This document shows, one piece after another, positions 1-11,433 of a stretch of DNA of 64,000 nucleotides (position 1 is its first letter; each line of letters opens with the position of its first letter). The stretch comes from Zopfochytrium polystomum (taxonomy: Eukaryota > Chytridiomycota > Chytridiomycetes > Chytridiales > Chytridiaceae). The stretch is from positions 62,001-126,000 of the forward strand of contig JAIVFJ010000130.1 of assembly GCA_025765615.1 (NCBI GenBank). The letters are read 5' to 3'. Under the pieces are notes generated by a model. That model saw only the letters and a program-made list of their open reading frames with translations, was not told the DNA's origin and searched no databases. The position numbers and the translations under genes are program-made.

Positions 1-119
1 CCTTCAACATCAAATGTAAGAGAGGGCACTGCTGTTTCGTTGTAGAATGGGAAATCACTGCATAAAGGATGCCTAAATGCCACAACAAAAAAGGACTTAT
101 CCATCGAATGCCAGATTTC

Positions 120-824
120 TCAAGCTGTTTTCTGCAACCTCTCCAGCATAGCAAACAAAATCTGGTCTGTAAGAGCGTTCCAACAATCCACCTCAATCTG
201 GTGCCGCTCATACTCTGCGTCTCGCTTTGCCTGGTCGGCTATATACTGCAGCAGAAATGCGTCTGCTGCTGAATCAGTGCTTTGAGCTCGGCTTGGAAAG
301 GAAGGGGTGGTACGACGGGGTCGACCACGCTGTGCAGGGCTACGCGGCGGCCGATTTGATGATGAAGCTTGAAGTGGTCCCACGTGCCGGACATTTTGAA
401 CCGTCTCAACTTTCACCAGGCTTGTGTCCGATACCTGTGGGGCAGGCTTGTCTTTGGCTTCGAAGGAGCAGTTAATTGAGTGGCTAAAGCTGGGGCATTC
501 GAAGATCTCACCAGGAGTGATGGAAGCAACATCAAGTTGAGGAGCTGCCGGAGGAGCATTTTCCTTGTTTTCGACTTCGAGAAGCGCCTCTGTGGGCTCT
601 GAAGCGGAAGTAAGTCGGGGCAACAGAGGAGAACACTAACCTTCGATTTCCTGATCGAGTTCACACACTTGCGGCGGGCGGTGGAGCCATGCGTTCGTTG
701 ACTGCTGTGGCAAGTGCGTCAGGTATTCTGTGGACGACATCGGCGGCTGTTGCTGCGGTGTCAGGTGGACGGGTCTGTGGGGGGTCGTGTGATTCATCCA
801 TTTTTTTGTTTTGATTTTTCGCAA
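120..824 (-). CDS. hypothetical protein, two exons, C-terminal helical segment
   Basis: The reading frame joins across a 42-nt intron (minus strand 640..599, donor GTTAGT, acceptor TTCAG). Exons 824..641 and 598..120 total 663 nt, or 220 codons before the stop. The N-terminus is rich in H, P and Q. The middle is low complexity (P, S, R) with a KENAPP-type stretch. The last 45 residues look helical and charged (AKRDAEYERHQIEVDCWNAL). No catalytic motif or known domain is visible. The start could also be an internal Met (MNHTTP or MSSTEY). The frame preserved across a consensus intron is the main support for a real gene; function is unknown. Confidence 0.5.
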
Positions 825-1811
825 ACGCTTGATTCCAGCAAGGATTGGACTCAGACCAACCCCCCGATGTGGGTTTGAGTTCCTGCTGTTGCGGATCGAG
901 GTTTGATTTCTTTCAATCCTCGTTTATTTTTTGTCTCGGTTTTTTTCGGTCCATCATCCAATCCCGTCCTATAATCTCCCCCTCAGTTGTTTTTGTGTTT
1001 GTTTCTTCCGCGACCGGCAGGTCCACCTTGCTCAGGCAGGACTTGGAGGAGACAAGGGATGGACAAAAGAGTCTCTGTTCGGTTTTGAACAGTAACCACA
1101 ATACCCAGAATCGACTGAGATGAGAAAAACCATCAGATGCTCCCTCCATGACAAGGAGCTTGGAAACGGCACAGCACGGGATGGTCTGGTGACGCGCTTT
1201 GGTCCGAGTTGAGTCCACGGATGTCCTCCGCCCGGGTGAGGGAACCAGCAACTTCTCTTCCTTTTTCGTCATCGAATCCTCGTCGAGTTTCAGAGTCCTT
1301 CAAACGGTGAGGACTGCCATGGTCAGCTGCTTTGGTGGACGTCTAATCCATGAACGTGTGTGTTCCTCGCTGTTGTGTATGAGCAATTTTTCTTTGGGCA
1401 GCGACTGGAGCCATTTTATTGTCTTGACTTGAGAGATTTCAGCGAAGAAGGGGCATTGGTGAAGGGCGCCTGAATGGGTAGGGACGTATGGGAGAAAAAA
1501 AAGGTGTGGCCATACAGGCATTTAGGGGGAATCGAAAGCCTCATAAGAAATCAGAGGATTGTCGGTTGTGTGACTACCTCGAAGAAAAGCTGGATTTGAG
1601 GCAAATCTCACGACTGGCAATAAAGGGTTGCGAAAGAGAAAGAACACCATTTCCGCAAAGAAAGCTGAGGATGGGAACTGGAAACAGAGGATGAATGCGT
1701 GTGTGGGGAGGGAAGGAGAGGCAACCAAGAATTAAAAATCCGCGCAATATAGTAATGGGAAGTTCCCAGCCAGTCGATGATAGAATCTGCATCTCCAGCC
1801 AACACTCCGCA
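825..1811. other. intergenic stretch, no gene recognised
   Basis: About 1 kb of mixed composition lies between the hypothetical gene and the 3' end of the dCache gene. Only short open frames occur (the longest is 119 codons on minus, 1272..913). None resembles a known family or has splice partners that extend it. It probably holds the promoter of the upstream gene and the 3' UTR of the downstream one. Confidence 0.5.
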
Positions 1812-4022
1812 TCAGCTCGAGCTCGTCAAAAACGCGTCGCGGCTTGTCGCGCTCCCGACCACCACCGAACTCATCGGCGACGGCAACGGCCCATAAACGG
1901 ACGGCGTTTCCTCTCCAGTCGCACTACCCGTCCCACCACCCGTCCCTGCTCCACCGCCGGCGCCGCCGCCGCGCGACAGCACGGCATAGCTCGGCGGCTC
2001 GTCCGGTAGCAGCTCGACCGCGCCGCGGTCCTGCGCCGCCGCGTTCCACCGTGGCATTCCGGCGTTATTGAAGAATACGTTGTCCGCCGTCTGCTCGTTG
2101 TTGCCCGACGGCCGGGTCGCTGCTGAGCCTGGGTGGGGAAGGCCGCCGGCGCCATTGAGCTGCGACGACGTCGAGGAGGACGATGAGGCGGAGGCGCCCT
2201 CGCGGATGGCTTGGACCATGGCGTAGAAGCGCGTTGTGAGGGCTTCGGCTTCGTCGATGCGGTTTAGGCGGTGGCGAAGGCTGTAAGGGGAAGGGCAGAT
2301 TAATATAAGCGAGTGGAGCAACAGGCCGTGAGGGCACTCACCCGCCCTGCTCTCTGCTCAGCGAGTCCGTGCGTCCGACACCCGCAAACAGGTCGCCCGT
2401 CCCAATGTTGTTTGCGATCGTCGTCGTCTCCGTGCTCAGCTTGTTCAGCGGTTTTACGGCCGCCGCCGAAATCCACGCTACCATTCCCAGCACGATCGCC
2501 GTGACGACCGCAAAGACACCCAGCGAGATTCCGACGGCGATGCCGAGCGAGCTGCGCTGGTTGTTTTGGAGGGCGGTGACGGGTTGCTGGATGTTTGATT
2601 GTGGGAAGGCTCCGACGGCGACCCAGGTCGGTCCGGGGTTTGTTGTTTCGTTTTTGCCGTTGAGTGTTGAGATCGTTTTCCAAATTATGAGGTAGCTGGA
2701 GTAGGGCGCGTCTGGGTCCTGTTTTAGGGGGAAGAACTGAAGGGTTAGACAGGGCGGAATTTGTACAAAGATTGACTTATACTCAACAGTGTAATCTGCC
2801 GAGCCGAAGGCATCCTTGTTTGAAGCAATGTCGAATCCGGACGATCTGATATTCGCCCACAACTCCGCCGTCACCCTGGGCTGCGTCGTATTCGAAACCG
2901 TGAACGATCCCTTTTGCGTCTGCACGGCCACCGACGACAGATCCCATTCCGAGTGCGCCACAGCGGTCCCGCTCGCGTCCGTCAAAAAGATGCCGACCCA
3001 CGACCCAGGCGTCGTCGCGGCCAGCTTCCTGATCGGCACAGCCAGATCCGACAAAATCCAGTCCATCCCGGCGACGCCGAGCTTTTGCCCGGTCGGCGTG
3101 GCGTCCTCAAAGATCCGCGCGGCCGTGATGCACCACCCGCGCCCCGAAAAGTCGAGGTACGGATCCGTCACGATGTACAGCGACGGAGTCGGGACGATCC
3201 CCAGCTTGAGTTGCTGGACGAAAAAGTCGCTATCGGGGTCCGTGTACTTGCTCGCGTCGACGTACCACGGACGCCGCCGCGGGTCGTAGGTGCCCGAGGT
3301 CGGGCTGAGCAAGTCGCCGGTGCCGGGAAAGTGGCGGAAGAGGCCCGTCGCGGCGTGGCCGGTGTAGGCCGAGAGGACGGCGGGGTTTTCAAAGTAGATG
3401 TTTCGCGTGAAGGCGTCGGTGTGGGCGGTGGCGTCGCGCGCGGAGGCCTCGGCGGAGCCGCTGGCGAGGATTGGGGGCGGGATCGCCGTATTGCACGGTG
3501 GGGAGCATCCATGAGGAGTGGGTGAGCGAGATCGTCTTGTTTGGGTGCTTGCTGTGGAGGTTTAGGCGACCCGATATGATGATGCACAAAGAAAGGTGGT
3601 TGTGTCAAAGCGAAAGACAGGAATGAGTCTAACCTCGCAGTCGGGGAAATGAACGTCGGTTGGTCGATTGTCGACGGCGAGTCAAAGTACGGGGCCTCAG
3701 TGCTGGTCGAGTAGTCGCTTCTGAATCCGTCTCCGGCGGCGATGGACAGGATGGTGAGGCCGGAGTAGACGACCCGGTTGATGTTTGTCTCGAGCAGGAG
3801 GGCGGCATTCGTCACGACGCCGTTGGCAACGTTGGAGGCGAGCAGCGAGCGCAGGGCGCGCGAGGAGGTGGCAGTCAGGTTCTGGCCAAATGCGATGAGG
3901 AAGACGAGGGCGACGATCTCTGCGGCCAGCAGCGAGGCGGCGACGCAGACGGAAAAGACGATGAGCAGCTGCTTCTGGAGGGAGAAGGATGCCCAGCGCT
4001 CCTCCGTGTAGAGCCGAAGCAT
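1812..4022 (-). CDS. dCache-domain transmembrane sensor-like protein with HAMP-like linker (one apparent frameshift)
   Basis: Three exons: 4022..3634, 3551..2342 and 2280..1812, with introns of 82 and 61 nt (donors GTTAGA and GTGAGT). The product is about 688 residues. A membrane helix at about 20-45 is followed by a large extracellular region with the dCache signature YDPRRRPWYVDA near residue 215. A second helix lies near 465-490, then a HAMP-like stretch (KPLNKLSTETTTIANNIG) and a Ser/Gly/Pro-rich cytoplasmic tail. No kinase or cyclase output domain is attached. Total exon length is one base over a codon multiple. The frame breaks at the G5 run at plus 3473-3477, where one base fewer restores it, so an assembly indel is likely. 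A 51-nt in-frame segment near 2800-2750 (GTTGAG ... CTAACCCTTCAG) could be an extra intron. Ligand and pathway cannot be told. Confidence 0.75.
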
Positions 4023-4038
4023 GTTGTGTGACAGGTGA

Positions 4039-4089
4039 GGGAGAGAGAGAGTGTGTGTGTGTGTGTGTCGCCTGTGAAGGGGGGGGGGC
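4039..4089. repeat. (GA)n(GT)n microsatellite plus G run in the dCache gene 5' region
   Basis: Alternating GA then GT dinucleotides (4039-4068) and a run of eight or more G lie 17-65 bp upstream of the dCache start codon at 4022. On the coding strand this reads as AC/CT repeats. Similar GA/CT tracts occur upstream of other genes in the window. Confidence 0.85.
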
Positions 4090-5371
4090 AGCAGGTAGTA
4101 GCTGTGAACTCTTTGGTGGGGAAGCGGGGACGAGTCGCTCTCGAGTCGCAGCGAGCGTCTGCGTCTGTGTCTGTCTGTCTTGTCTCTCTGTCTCACACGC
4201 TGTCGTTCGCTATCTTCTTCTCTCTTCTTCCTTTTTTGGGTCCGGCTGTGCCGCCCGCTTCTTTGACTGGGCATTTTCGGTGGTTGTGGCGTCATTGTTG
4301 AACCAATGCGGAAAAAGTGGGGCCACGAGCAATCGGACGAAGAGAAGGTGCTCGCTTGCTTGAAACCTGAGGGAGCGATCCACAGAGCTGAGCTATTTGT
4401 TCAGCGTTGAACGTTGAGAAGCTGTTGAACCTGCGCAGCTGCCGTGGTAAGCTGCAGGGCCTCCTTTTGTGGTTTGCATCTGGCAGCCAATGGCTGCTGT
4501 CACATAGCGCGTTTGAGAGACATAGTGATGGTTAAAAGCCGCTGAGGGTGCTTCCAGAGGTGGAAGAGAGCGTGTGAGAAGTTAAAAGTTGTCAAGCTGT
4601 GCTGGTGGCGAGCAATCGCTTGTTCCAGCGACGAAGATTTCACACAGTGGATGCTCGAAAGTTGGCGGAACGTTCGTCGTTTTAGGCAAAGAAGCACGGA
4701 TCGGCGGTTTTCCTATGCAAACACCCGCACCGCCGTGGCGATTGAAGCGCCTGTCTGTCTTTTAAAGGCGAGTCACTCCTCCCAACGAACGGTGGCAACA
4801 CTGTAATCCCTCTCACGGGGAGCTGGCCGTTGCTGCCGGATCTCTTCCCGCGTCTTGTGGATCCACAGGCTCAGGCCGCCCCAATGTTGAGGATCGCCCC
4901 CTTCGGCAATCAGAAGTCCCGTGTAAACCAGCCTCCTGCGTCGCAGGGCGCAGCCTGAGACGGGTCTTTTTGTGATCGCTCTCAGCTCCATTTGTCCAAC
5001 CAAAAGCGGCGGGGAATCCAGGTGTGGGTTCTCCAGGGTCAGGAACACGGGTCGAGCTGCTGACTCTGAGCAAAAAGCAAATACCGAAGAAGCAGCTCGC
5101 TTCGTTTCTTTTGCATGTGGAGAATAGAAAGGGGCATTTCAGAGAGGGGAATCACGTTGTAGGTGAAAAGGCCGATATTCGGGGCCATTTCGCACTTGTG
5201 TATTTTCGCCAAACAGACTTCAACAAAACAGATAGGGAGAACACACTAATATGCAGAAGATCGTCTCTGGAGCTCTCCTGTTAATGCACATTCCATCAAG
5301 GACTACGGACAATAGAGGCGTCGTGGCACATAAACATAATGAGCACGTTCCAAGCTTTCGCCGAATAGCAC
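4090..5371. other. intergenic region with one unassigned minus-strand ORF (5048..4773)
   Basis: This stretch holds the distal promoter of the dCache gene and the 3' flank of the first M28-like gene. A 91-codon minus-strand ORF (5048..4773) has protein-like composition (for example GGDPQHWGGLSLWIHKTREE) but no recognisable family and no obvious splice partner. It may be a fragment of an older gene. Nothing else is seen. Confidence 0.35.
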
Positions 5372-7334
5372 TCAAAACAGGCTCAGTTCGACTGCGAACG
5401 CAACGGCCAGCTTTGCAAACCGCAATATGTTCGCGGGTGGATTCTCAACCTTCTCGGTGAACCTACGAGGTGTGATCGAGTGAATTTCAAAGGCGAGAAG
5501 GAGATTCACCCTCCCAAAATGGAAAGTTATAGAGACTTGCCTTGTAGAGTTTGCAAGGCGAGCTGAATCGTAACCGGCTTTTTTCCACGAGATGTGGTCG
5601 GAGCACGCGAAGCTGTTTTTTCAATTGTTGATTTGTGTTTCGGGGCCAAGGGAAGAGAAAAAAGAAGAAAAAAAAAAAAATTTAGCAACCCGATTAGTGA
5701 GAAAACAAGAACTGCTCCAAAGGCAAACCTACCCGCATTCCGCATCCACCCACGGCTCGCCTTGGGAGTCCTCCACCACCCGCTCCAAGAACCGCGCCAG
5801 GGGCGTGTCAAGGATGGGATCGTCCGCGCTTCGTTCGGCTAGACCTACTCTGGGCTCGACAGCGAGAACGCCGAGGACGGGTTTGCCTGCCCTCCTATAT
5901 TCGGAAGCCACCTTTTGCGAGCCGAGGAGCCCGCCTGCGTGTCCGGCGTACCAGTGGAACTCGATGGGGCGCTTTGGGCTGAAACCGGAGGTCAGGATCG
6001 CACGGTAGGTTTCGAAGAGGACGGCGGCGCCCATGGCTTAGGGGGGCGGAGGGGGGAGGTGGGGGGGCGTTTACGGGAGTTCAGTCTGAGACGAGCACGG
6101 AAGCAACCGCTGGATACTCACCATCAGAGTCTCCTACGGCTGGTAACAGGAAAAAAAAATTGCTGTTAGTCGGAAGTTGCCTCGGAAATGGGCAGGAACC
6201 TACAATCGATGTGCGCTGCAAGAATCACAGCGGGCAGCTCCCAGGCGGCACCGGCTTGACCGTCCACCCTCGCAATCACCGAAGCTTGCGGCCATGCGTG
6301 GCGGAACGATTTCACCTCCACCTGGGTCGTGCTCCTCAGCCGCCCAGGGCGGCTCAACGAAACGTCGAGTATCTGGTTGAAAACCCAGTCTGAAGCGTCG
6401 GATCCGGCCGATGAGCGGTAGGAGCGGTCTTTGAAGGTAGTGGTGAAGTTGGAGAACCAAGCTTGCAAGGACGAGGTGGACATGTTGGCGGTGATCGCTG
6501 CCGTGATTGAATGGAAGGAAGTCGCAGTGGGGATTTCTTTTGCGATTTGGTTTGGGGCAAAGGTAAAAATTCAGGTTTTGGAGAAACGCGATGGAACGAG
6601 GTCTTTACTACTCTAACGTGGAGAGGGGAGAGCAGGCGGAGTACTCACCGTAAGCTTTTGGAGTGCTGTCTGTCGACAAATTGTCCAGGTCGCCGTCGGT
6701 GACATCCATGAAGTTGGCGCCGCTTCGAACAATATTGGATATCTTCCGCAGGGTTTTAGGATGCGTGATCGATTGGGCCCGCACAGAGTTACACGAAAGC
6801 ACAGACCTCGTTCTCGTCCATCCAGCGTACGTCACTCTCGGACGTCGCAACCCGCCGAAGCCCTTGCTCGACCATCCGATTCTGATCGGAGGCATCTTGC
6901 GCGACAGACCCGCCTACGACAAGCTTGGACAGCTCGGTGCGGGCGATGCTACGTGTGACCCGGTGGTACAAGGAAGGCGCAAAGTTGAGAAGGAAGAAGG
7001 CGGAGACGGTGATTGCTGCGCAGGCGACGGCGACAAAGCACGCAGGGACGCGGGCATGAGTCTTGCGGCAGCTGCGGCGCAGGGCTGCAAAATTCGCATG
7101 ACGCTGCTCTGGCTGTTTCTGGTGCGGCGAGCGCTCGGTGGTCACGGCGATGGAAGTGACAGTGGCGGTGGTGGTATTGTTGGTCTTTGCGACGCCGAAG
7201 ACGCTTCGCTCGCCGACTGCATTGACTTCGCGAAAGGTGGGCGGTAGTGCCGGGCTGACTGTGGCTGTGGCTGTGGTGCCGGCGTTGTCGCCCGACCGCT
7301 CGTCTTGTCGGAGACGGAGGTGGAGGTGTTCCAT
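5372..7334 (-). CDS. type II membrane protein of the peptidase M28 fold, copy 1 (predicted catalytically impaired)
   Basis: Seven exons: 7334..6807, 6742..6649, 6536..6204, 6139..6122, 6036..5733, 5612..5541 and 5462..5372, giving 479 residues. One membrane helix near residues 95-120 (FVAVACAAITVSAFFLLN) follows a Thr/Ser-rich N-terminus. The luminal part follows M28 aminopeptidases: LAAHIDS (first zinc His), GDSDGA (bridging Asp region), IEFHWYAGHAGGLLGS, then GFACSDHISW. In active M28 enzymes the third motif reads AEExGLxGS; here Glu-Glu is His-Ala. The usual C-terminal zinc His (IHTxxD) is also missing. Intron 6 uses a GC donor (AAG|GCAAGT). The gene heads a tandem trio on the same strand. 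The fold is well supported; loss of peptidase activity is inferred from missing residues. Confidence 0.8.
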
Positions 7335-7455
7335 TTGTTGTCCTGTTTTTATGTATTATATTAATATTATATATTCTGCCCTCTTTCAGTATGGAGCGTT
7401 GCTTGCGTCCGAGGAAAATTTCTTGCGTGCAGGGAAAGGCATTTGAAGGGAAAGA

Positions 7456-7468
7456 CACCACCACCACA
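7456..7468 (+). repeat. target-site duplication, left copy
   Basis: CACCACCACCACA matches 8721-8733 exactly. It sits directly outside the poly(A) end of the LINE fragment. The motif is a simple CCA repeat, so length alone is weak evidence. Its exact placement at both ends of the element is what supports it. Confidence 0.65.
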
Positions 7469-8720
7469 CTTGTTTTTTTTTTTTTTTATTATTCCACGCA
7501 GCCAGGAGCTGCGTGACGGGAAGAGTGAAATGCCACGCAGGTATGGCAGGGAGCCAAGAACCTTGACAGAACCAAGCGTGTCTCCATGCACAGGCCACCC
7601 TAGCCGTTAGCGCTACCAGGAAACAAACAACAAGAAGAGAAGCAACAACAACCAAGGAAAGAGAAAAGAAGAGAATAAAGTGGGCCGAGGCCCTGCGGAG
7701 AGTGTCCAGTGGACAGTGGAGAGGGTGGTGAGCGGAGGCAAATGGGAAATGGCAACACCGCGGAAAATGTGAGCAGGGAGGAGATCCTCAGGAAACGTCA
7801 GGGGGTTCAGGATTGGGATAACGCGGAAGCGCTTGTCGCGGGAGTAGGCTGGGGAATCACAACAGTGCGGCGAATCCATAGGGTGCCAAAGGTGGGGCGG
7901 AGTAACCCAAGGTAGTGTTACCGCCAGGCTAGGATGCCCTTGCGTGAGAGGAGCCAGTCCGGAGGGCAATTGTTGTTGGAATGAAAGCGACCGCATGTGT
8001 TGCATTGAGGGGTGCGAGGCTGTCGCTGTCGCCGGGCGGGAGGCTGATGAGGAGGAGGGGATGCGGAGGGTCTGGGTGAGACCCGGGGTGTGGAAGGAAG
8101 GGAGGAGGGGGGAGTGGATGGTTGTGGAGAAGCGGGGGGTGCGGCAGGAGGCAACGCAGGAGGTGGCGAAGGGGAGGAGGGTGGGGTGGGGGAACGGGGT
8201 GGACGCTGGTGGCGCTTGTCAGAAGGCGAGATGCCGTGGTCGAACTCCCAGAGAATGGTCTCTTCGCAGCGAGGGCGCCAGATGAGCCGGTGGACGTCCA
8301 ACAGAAAGTCGTGAAAAATGCACACTAGGGCAGTAACAACATTGGCGGCGGGGAAAGACTTGTGGTGGTAGAGAGTGTCGTAAAAGGACTGAGGAATAAT
8401 GCCACGAAGAAGGGTGAGGAATTTGAGAGGTGCGTTGGCAGAGGAGGAAAATTCTGGGAGAGCGAGCCAAAAGGGGGTGGTCAGGTGAGGGGTGGGTGGT
8501 CGGTCGCCGGAAGGGGAGCAAGCCGCTAAAGCAGAGGCAAGAGAGTTTTTAACAGCAAGGAGGGCGTCTTGAGCAACAGGGCAAAGGAAAATGTGGGAGA
8601 AGTTCTCCGTGTGAGTTGAACAACGGCGGCAAAACCCATCAGGGTAGACGTTTGGGCACCAAAGGTGAAGTCGAGATTGGGTGGGGAGGGATTCCGTAAA
8701 GAGTTGGAGGCGGAATTTGC
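7469..8720 (-). mobile_element. 5'-truncated LINE-type (non-LTR) retrotransposon
   Basis: A 1.25-kb minus-strand insertion between M28-like copies 1 and 2. It ends in a 15-base A tract (poly-T on plus at 7473-7487). It contains the C-terminal end of a reverse-transcriptase ORF and is flanked by identical 13-bp repeats (7456-7468 and 8721-8733). Poly(A) tail, 5' truncation and target-site duplication together are the hallmarks of target-primed reverse transcription. The ORF enters directly from flanking sequence with no start of its own. The exact edges depend on how the CCA-rich duplication is read. Confidence 0.8.
7918..8720 (-). pseudogene. C-terminal fragment of LINE reverse-transcriptase polyprotein
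   Basis: About 267 residues in an open frame, lacking the endonuclease and the RT catalytic core. The N-terminal part has the conserved post-RT zinc-binding motif C-x2-C-x8-H-x3-C (starting CRRCSTHTENFSHIF). A helical region follows, then a long Pro/Ser-rich linker and a second Cys/His cluster near the end (CNTCGRFHSNNNC). That layout fits the 3' end of fungal LINE ORF2. It cannot act alone, since both catalytic domains were lost by 5' truncation on insertion. Confidence 0.75.
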
Positions 8721-8733
8721 CACCACCACCACA
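8721..8733 (+). repeat. target-site duplication, right copy
   Basis: Identical to 7456-7468 and adjoins the truncated 5' end of the LINE fragment. Sequence beyond it belongs to the 3' flank of M28-like copy 2. Confidence 0.65.
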
Positions 8734-8969
8734 ATTGCATTTTCTTCCGTCCCTGAAATTCCAAAGAAATCCGCCCGCGCTCGGAAAAAAAAACATTCCC
8801 TTCAATCCCGAGACAAAAAAGTTTGCAGGAACCAGCACGAAGCAGTCTTTTAGCTCTCGCAATATTTATTTCTACACATTCCATCCAAACGTATAACAGC
8901 GGCGTCGGAACAAACAAGCAACGAACGCGCCCCGCTGCAGCGCATTTCAACACCAAACAGCAACAGCGC

Positions 8970-10723
8970 TTAAAATAGGCTCAGTTCCACTACGAACGCG
9001 ACAGCGAGCTTTGCAAAACGCAAAATGTTCGCGGATGCATTCTCGTCGTTTTCGGTGAAACTGCAAGGAGCACGAGAAGGCGATTTCAAACCCAGGAACA
9101 GAAGATTAACCCTTGAACGAGTGAAACTGAAACAGACTTACGTCGTGGAGTTTGCAAGTCGCGCTGAGTCGTAACCGGCTTTTTTCCACGAGATCTGGTC
9201 GGAGCACGCGAAGCTGTTTTGGAGTGGGAGTGGGATGAATACTGAGCGACCCCCCTTTCCATTTTTTTAAGGGAAGTATTCTTACCCGCACTGTGCACCG
9301 GTCCACGGCCCATCTGCATAATCGTCCACCACCCGCTGCATGAATCGCTCCAGTGGCTCGTCGAGGACACGATCCTCAGAGTCGTGACCCGCCAGCCCGC
9401 CTCTCGGGTCGACGGCGAGCACGCCGAGGACGGGTTTGCCCGCCCGCCTGTACTCGGCGGCGACCTTTTGCGAGCCGAGGAGCCCGCCTGCGTGCGCGGC
9501 GTACCAGTGGAGCTCGATGGGGCGCTTGGGGCTGAAACCGGAGGCCAGGATCGCACGGTAGACTTCGAAGAGGACGGCGGCGCCGGCGGCTTGAGAGTTG
9601 TGTGTGTTAATGTTGGGTGAAGCTGAAGGAAGATTTTTTGATCCTCACCATCTGGATCTCCGATGGAAGGCTGCCCCGCAACAGTCCTCGCTGGAGAAGC
9701 AAGGTCAGGTAAGAACTTCAGTGGACGATGAAGCTGCGGGGGCAGTCTTACAGTCAATGTGCGCCGCAAGAACCACGACCGGTTGTTCCCATTCGGCACC
9801 GACTTGCCCGTCCATCCTCGCAATCACCGAAGCCTGCTGCCAGGGGTGGCGGAACGACTTCACTTCGACGTGCGTCTTGCTCCTCAGCCGCCCTGAACGG
9901 CTCATCGATGCGTCGATCACCTGGTTGAAGATCCAATCCGATGCGTCGGATCCGGCCAACGAGCGGAAGGAGCGGTCCTTGAAGTTGGTGGTAAAGTCGG
10001 TGAACCAGGCTTGCAAGAACGATGTGGACATGTTGACGGTGATCGCCGCGGTGATGGATTGGAAGGAAGTTGAGGTGGGCAGCTCTTTTGGGGTTGTGGG
10101 TTTGAGGGGACGTTGCAATCAGCTTTGGCAAGCCCCTTACCGTAAGCTTTTGGGATGTAAGGGCTGTCTGTCGAGATCGCGTCCAGGTCGCCGTCAGTGA
10201 CGTCCATAAAACCGACTCCGTTTCGAACAATGTCGGATACCTTGCGATGGCATCAGGATTCCAGACGATTGGGTCACCACACAAAAAACAAAGCACAGAC
10301 CTCGATCTCGTCCATCCATCGTACGTCGCTTTCCGACGTCGCGACCCGCCGAAGTCCTTGCTCGATCGGGGGGTCCTCCGCATTATGCGGCGGCGCTGCT
10401 CCACCGAGGACGAGCTTGGACAGGCCGGAGCGGGCGATGCTGCGCGAGGCCTGGCGGAACAGGGATGGGGCGGAGTTGAGCAGGAGCAAGGCGGAGACGG
10501 TGATGGCAGCGCACGCGACGGCAACAAAGGGCGTGGGGAGTGGGACGCGGCGGCTTTTTGGTCGGAGCCGGTGGGAGGAGGCAGCAGCAGCACCTGCAGG
10601 GAGCCGCTGCAGCAGCTGCAGCTGGTGGTCCGGCTGCAGGTGTTTTTGGTGCTCCAGGGCCGAAGGGGTAACAGTCGTGGTGTTGGTGGTGGTGGTGGTG
10701 GTGCTTTTGTGTGTGGCAGTCAT
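8970..10723 (-). CDS. type II membrane protein of the peptidase M28 fold, copy 2
   Basis: Seven exons: 10723..10301, 10240..10141, 10084..9752, 9690..9649, 9589..9286, 9213..9142 and 9060..8970, giving 454 residues. Architecture matches copy 1: a low-complexity N-terminus (Thr and His rich), one membrane helix (FVAVACAAITVSALLLLN), then the M28 fold with LAAHIDS, GDPDG and LHWYAAHAGGLLGS. As in copies 1 and 3, the catalytic Glu-Glu is His-Ala. This copy also reads GFACSDQISW where its sisters and canonical relatives have SDH. Exon 4 is longer than in copy 1 (42 versus 18 nt). A GA tract at 10895-10914 lies about 180 bp upstream of the start. Probably a non-catalytic paralogue. Confidence 0.8.
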
Positions 10724-11433
10724 TTTGAAGGGCGGCAGGGCGGCAAGCGTGCGTGGTGGCTGTGGCGTCGATGTCGTCGTCTTCTCGTTCTTCGTTTGTG
10801 TCGGGGACTGTTTTTTGCATATTTGTTAATGCGGTGCCTGTCACGTGAGTGTGAGCGACCATTTACCAGACAGAGAGAGAAAAAGGGACCGTGGGAGAGA
10901 GAGAGAGAGAGAGACTGCGAGAGAGAGAATCCGCAAGAATTGAATGATGGCTTCCGGCTCTAAAAACGCAAGACATGTTTTTTGCCAAAAATCTGGACCG
11001 ATAGCCGTAGTTGAAAGAAAGAGAGAAAAAAAAGTAAAAAAACAAAGAAAGCGCCAAGAAAAGAAAATTTCTCCTGCGCCGACGTGTCCCACTGCCTCCG
11101 CGCGTTTCCGCTTGGCACTTTCGATCAACCGGGCTTTCGCCGCGTCGATAAGTTTCTCCTCCCCTCAAATGGTTTCCAGCTGTATTCACATCGAAACCGA
11201 GATCGGACTGTTGATGAGTGGAGGCGTAACATTTATACATACACTAATGTTCTCAAACCATGTCAGCAAGCGGACACAGCGCTCCACCACACAGTCGTTT
11301 CCTTGTCCAACAGAAATGATGGTACAGTGAAGATTACGCAACGTCAACGAGCCACGCCCTGCTGAAGCAGTGAAGGCTGGTCCCCACCACTCTGAAGAAC
11401 CCTTTCCCCCCAAGTCTTCGCCAAACCGCGCTT
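10724..11433. other. intergenic region with GA microsatellite (10895-10914)
   Basis: Promoter side of M28-like copy 2 and 3' flank of copy 3. It contains (GA)n at 10895-10914 with further GA-rich runs to about 10928, and A-rich sequence near 11020-11060. No gene is recognised; the open frames here are short and antisense to low-complexity DNA. Confidence 0.5.
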
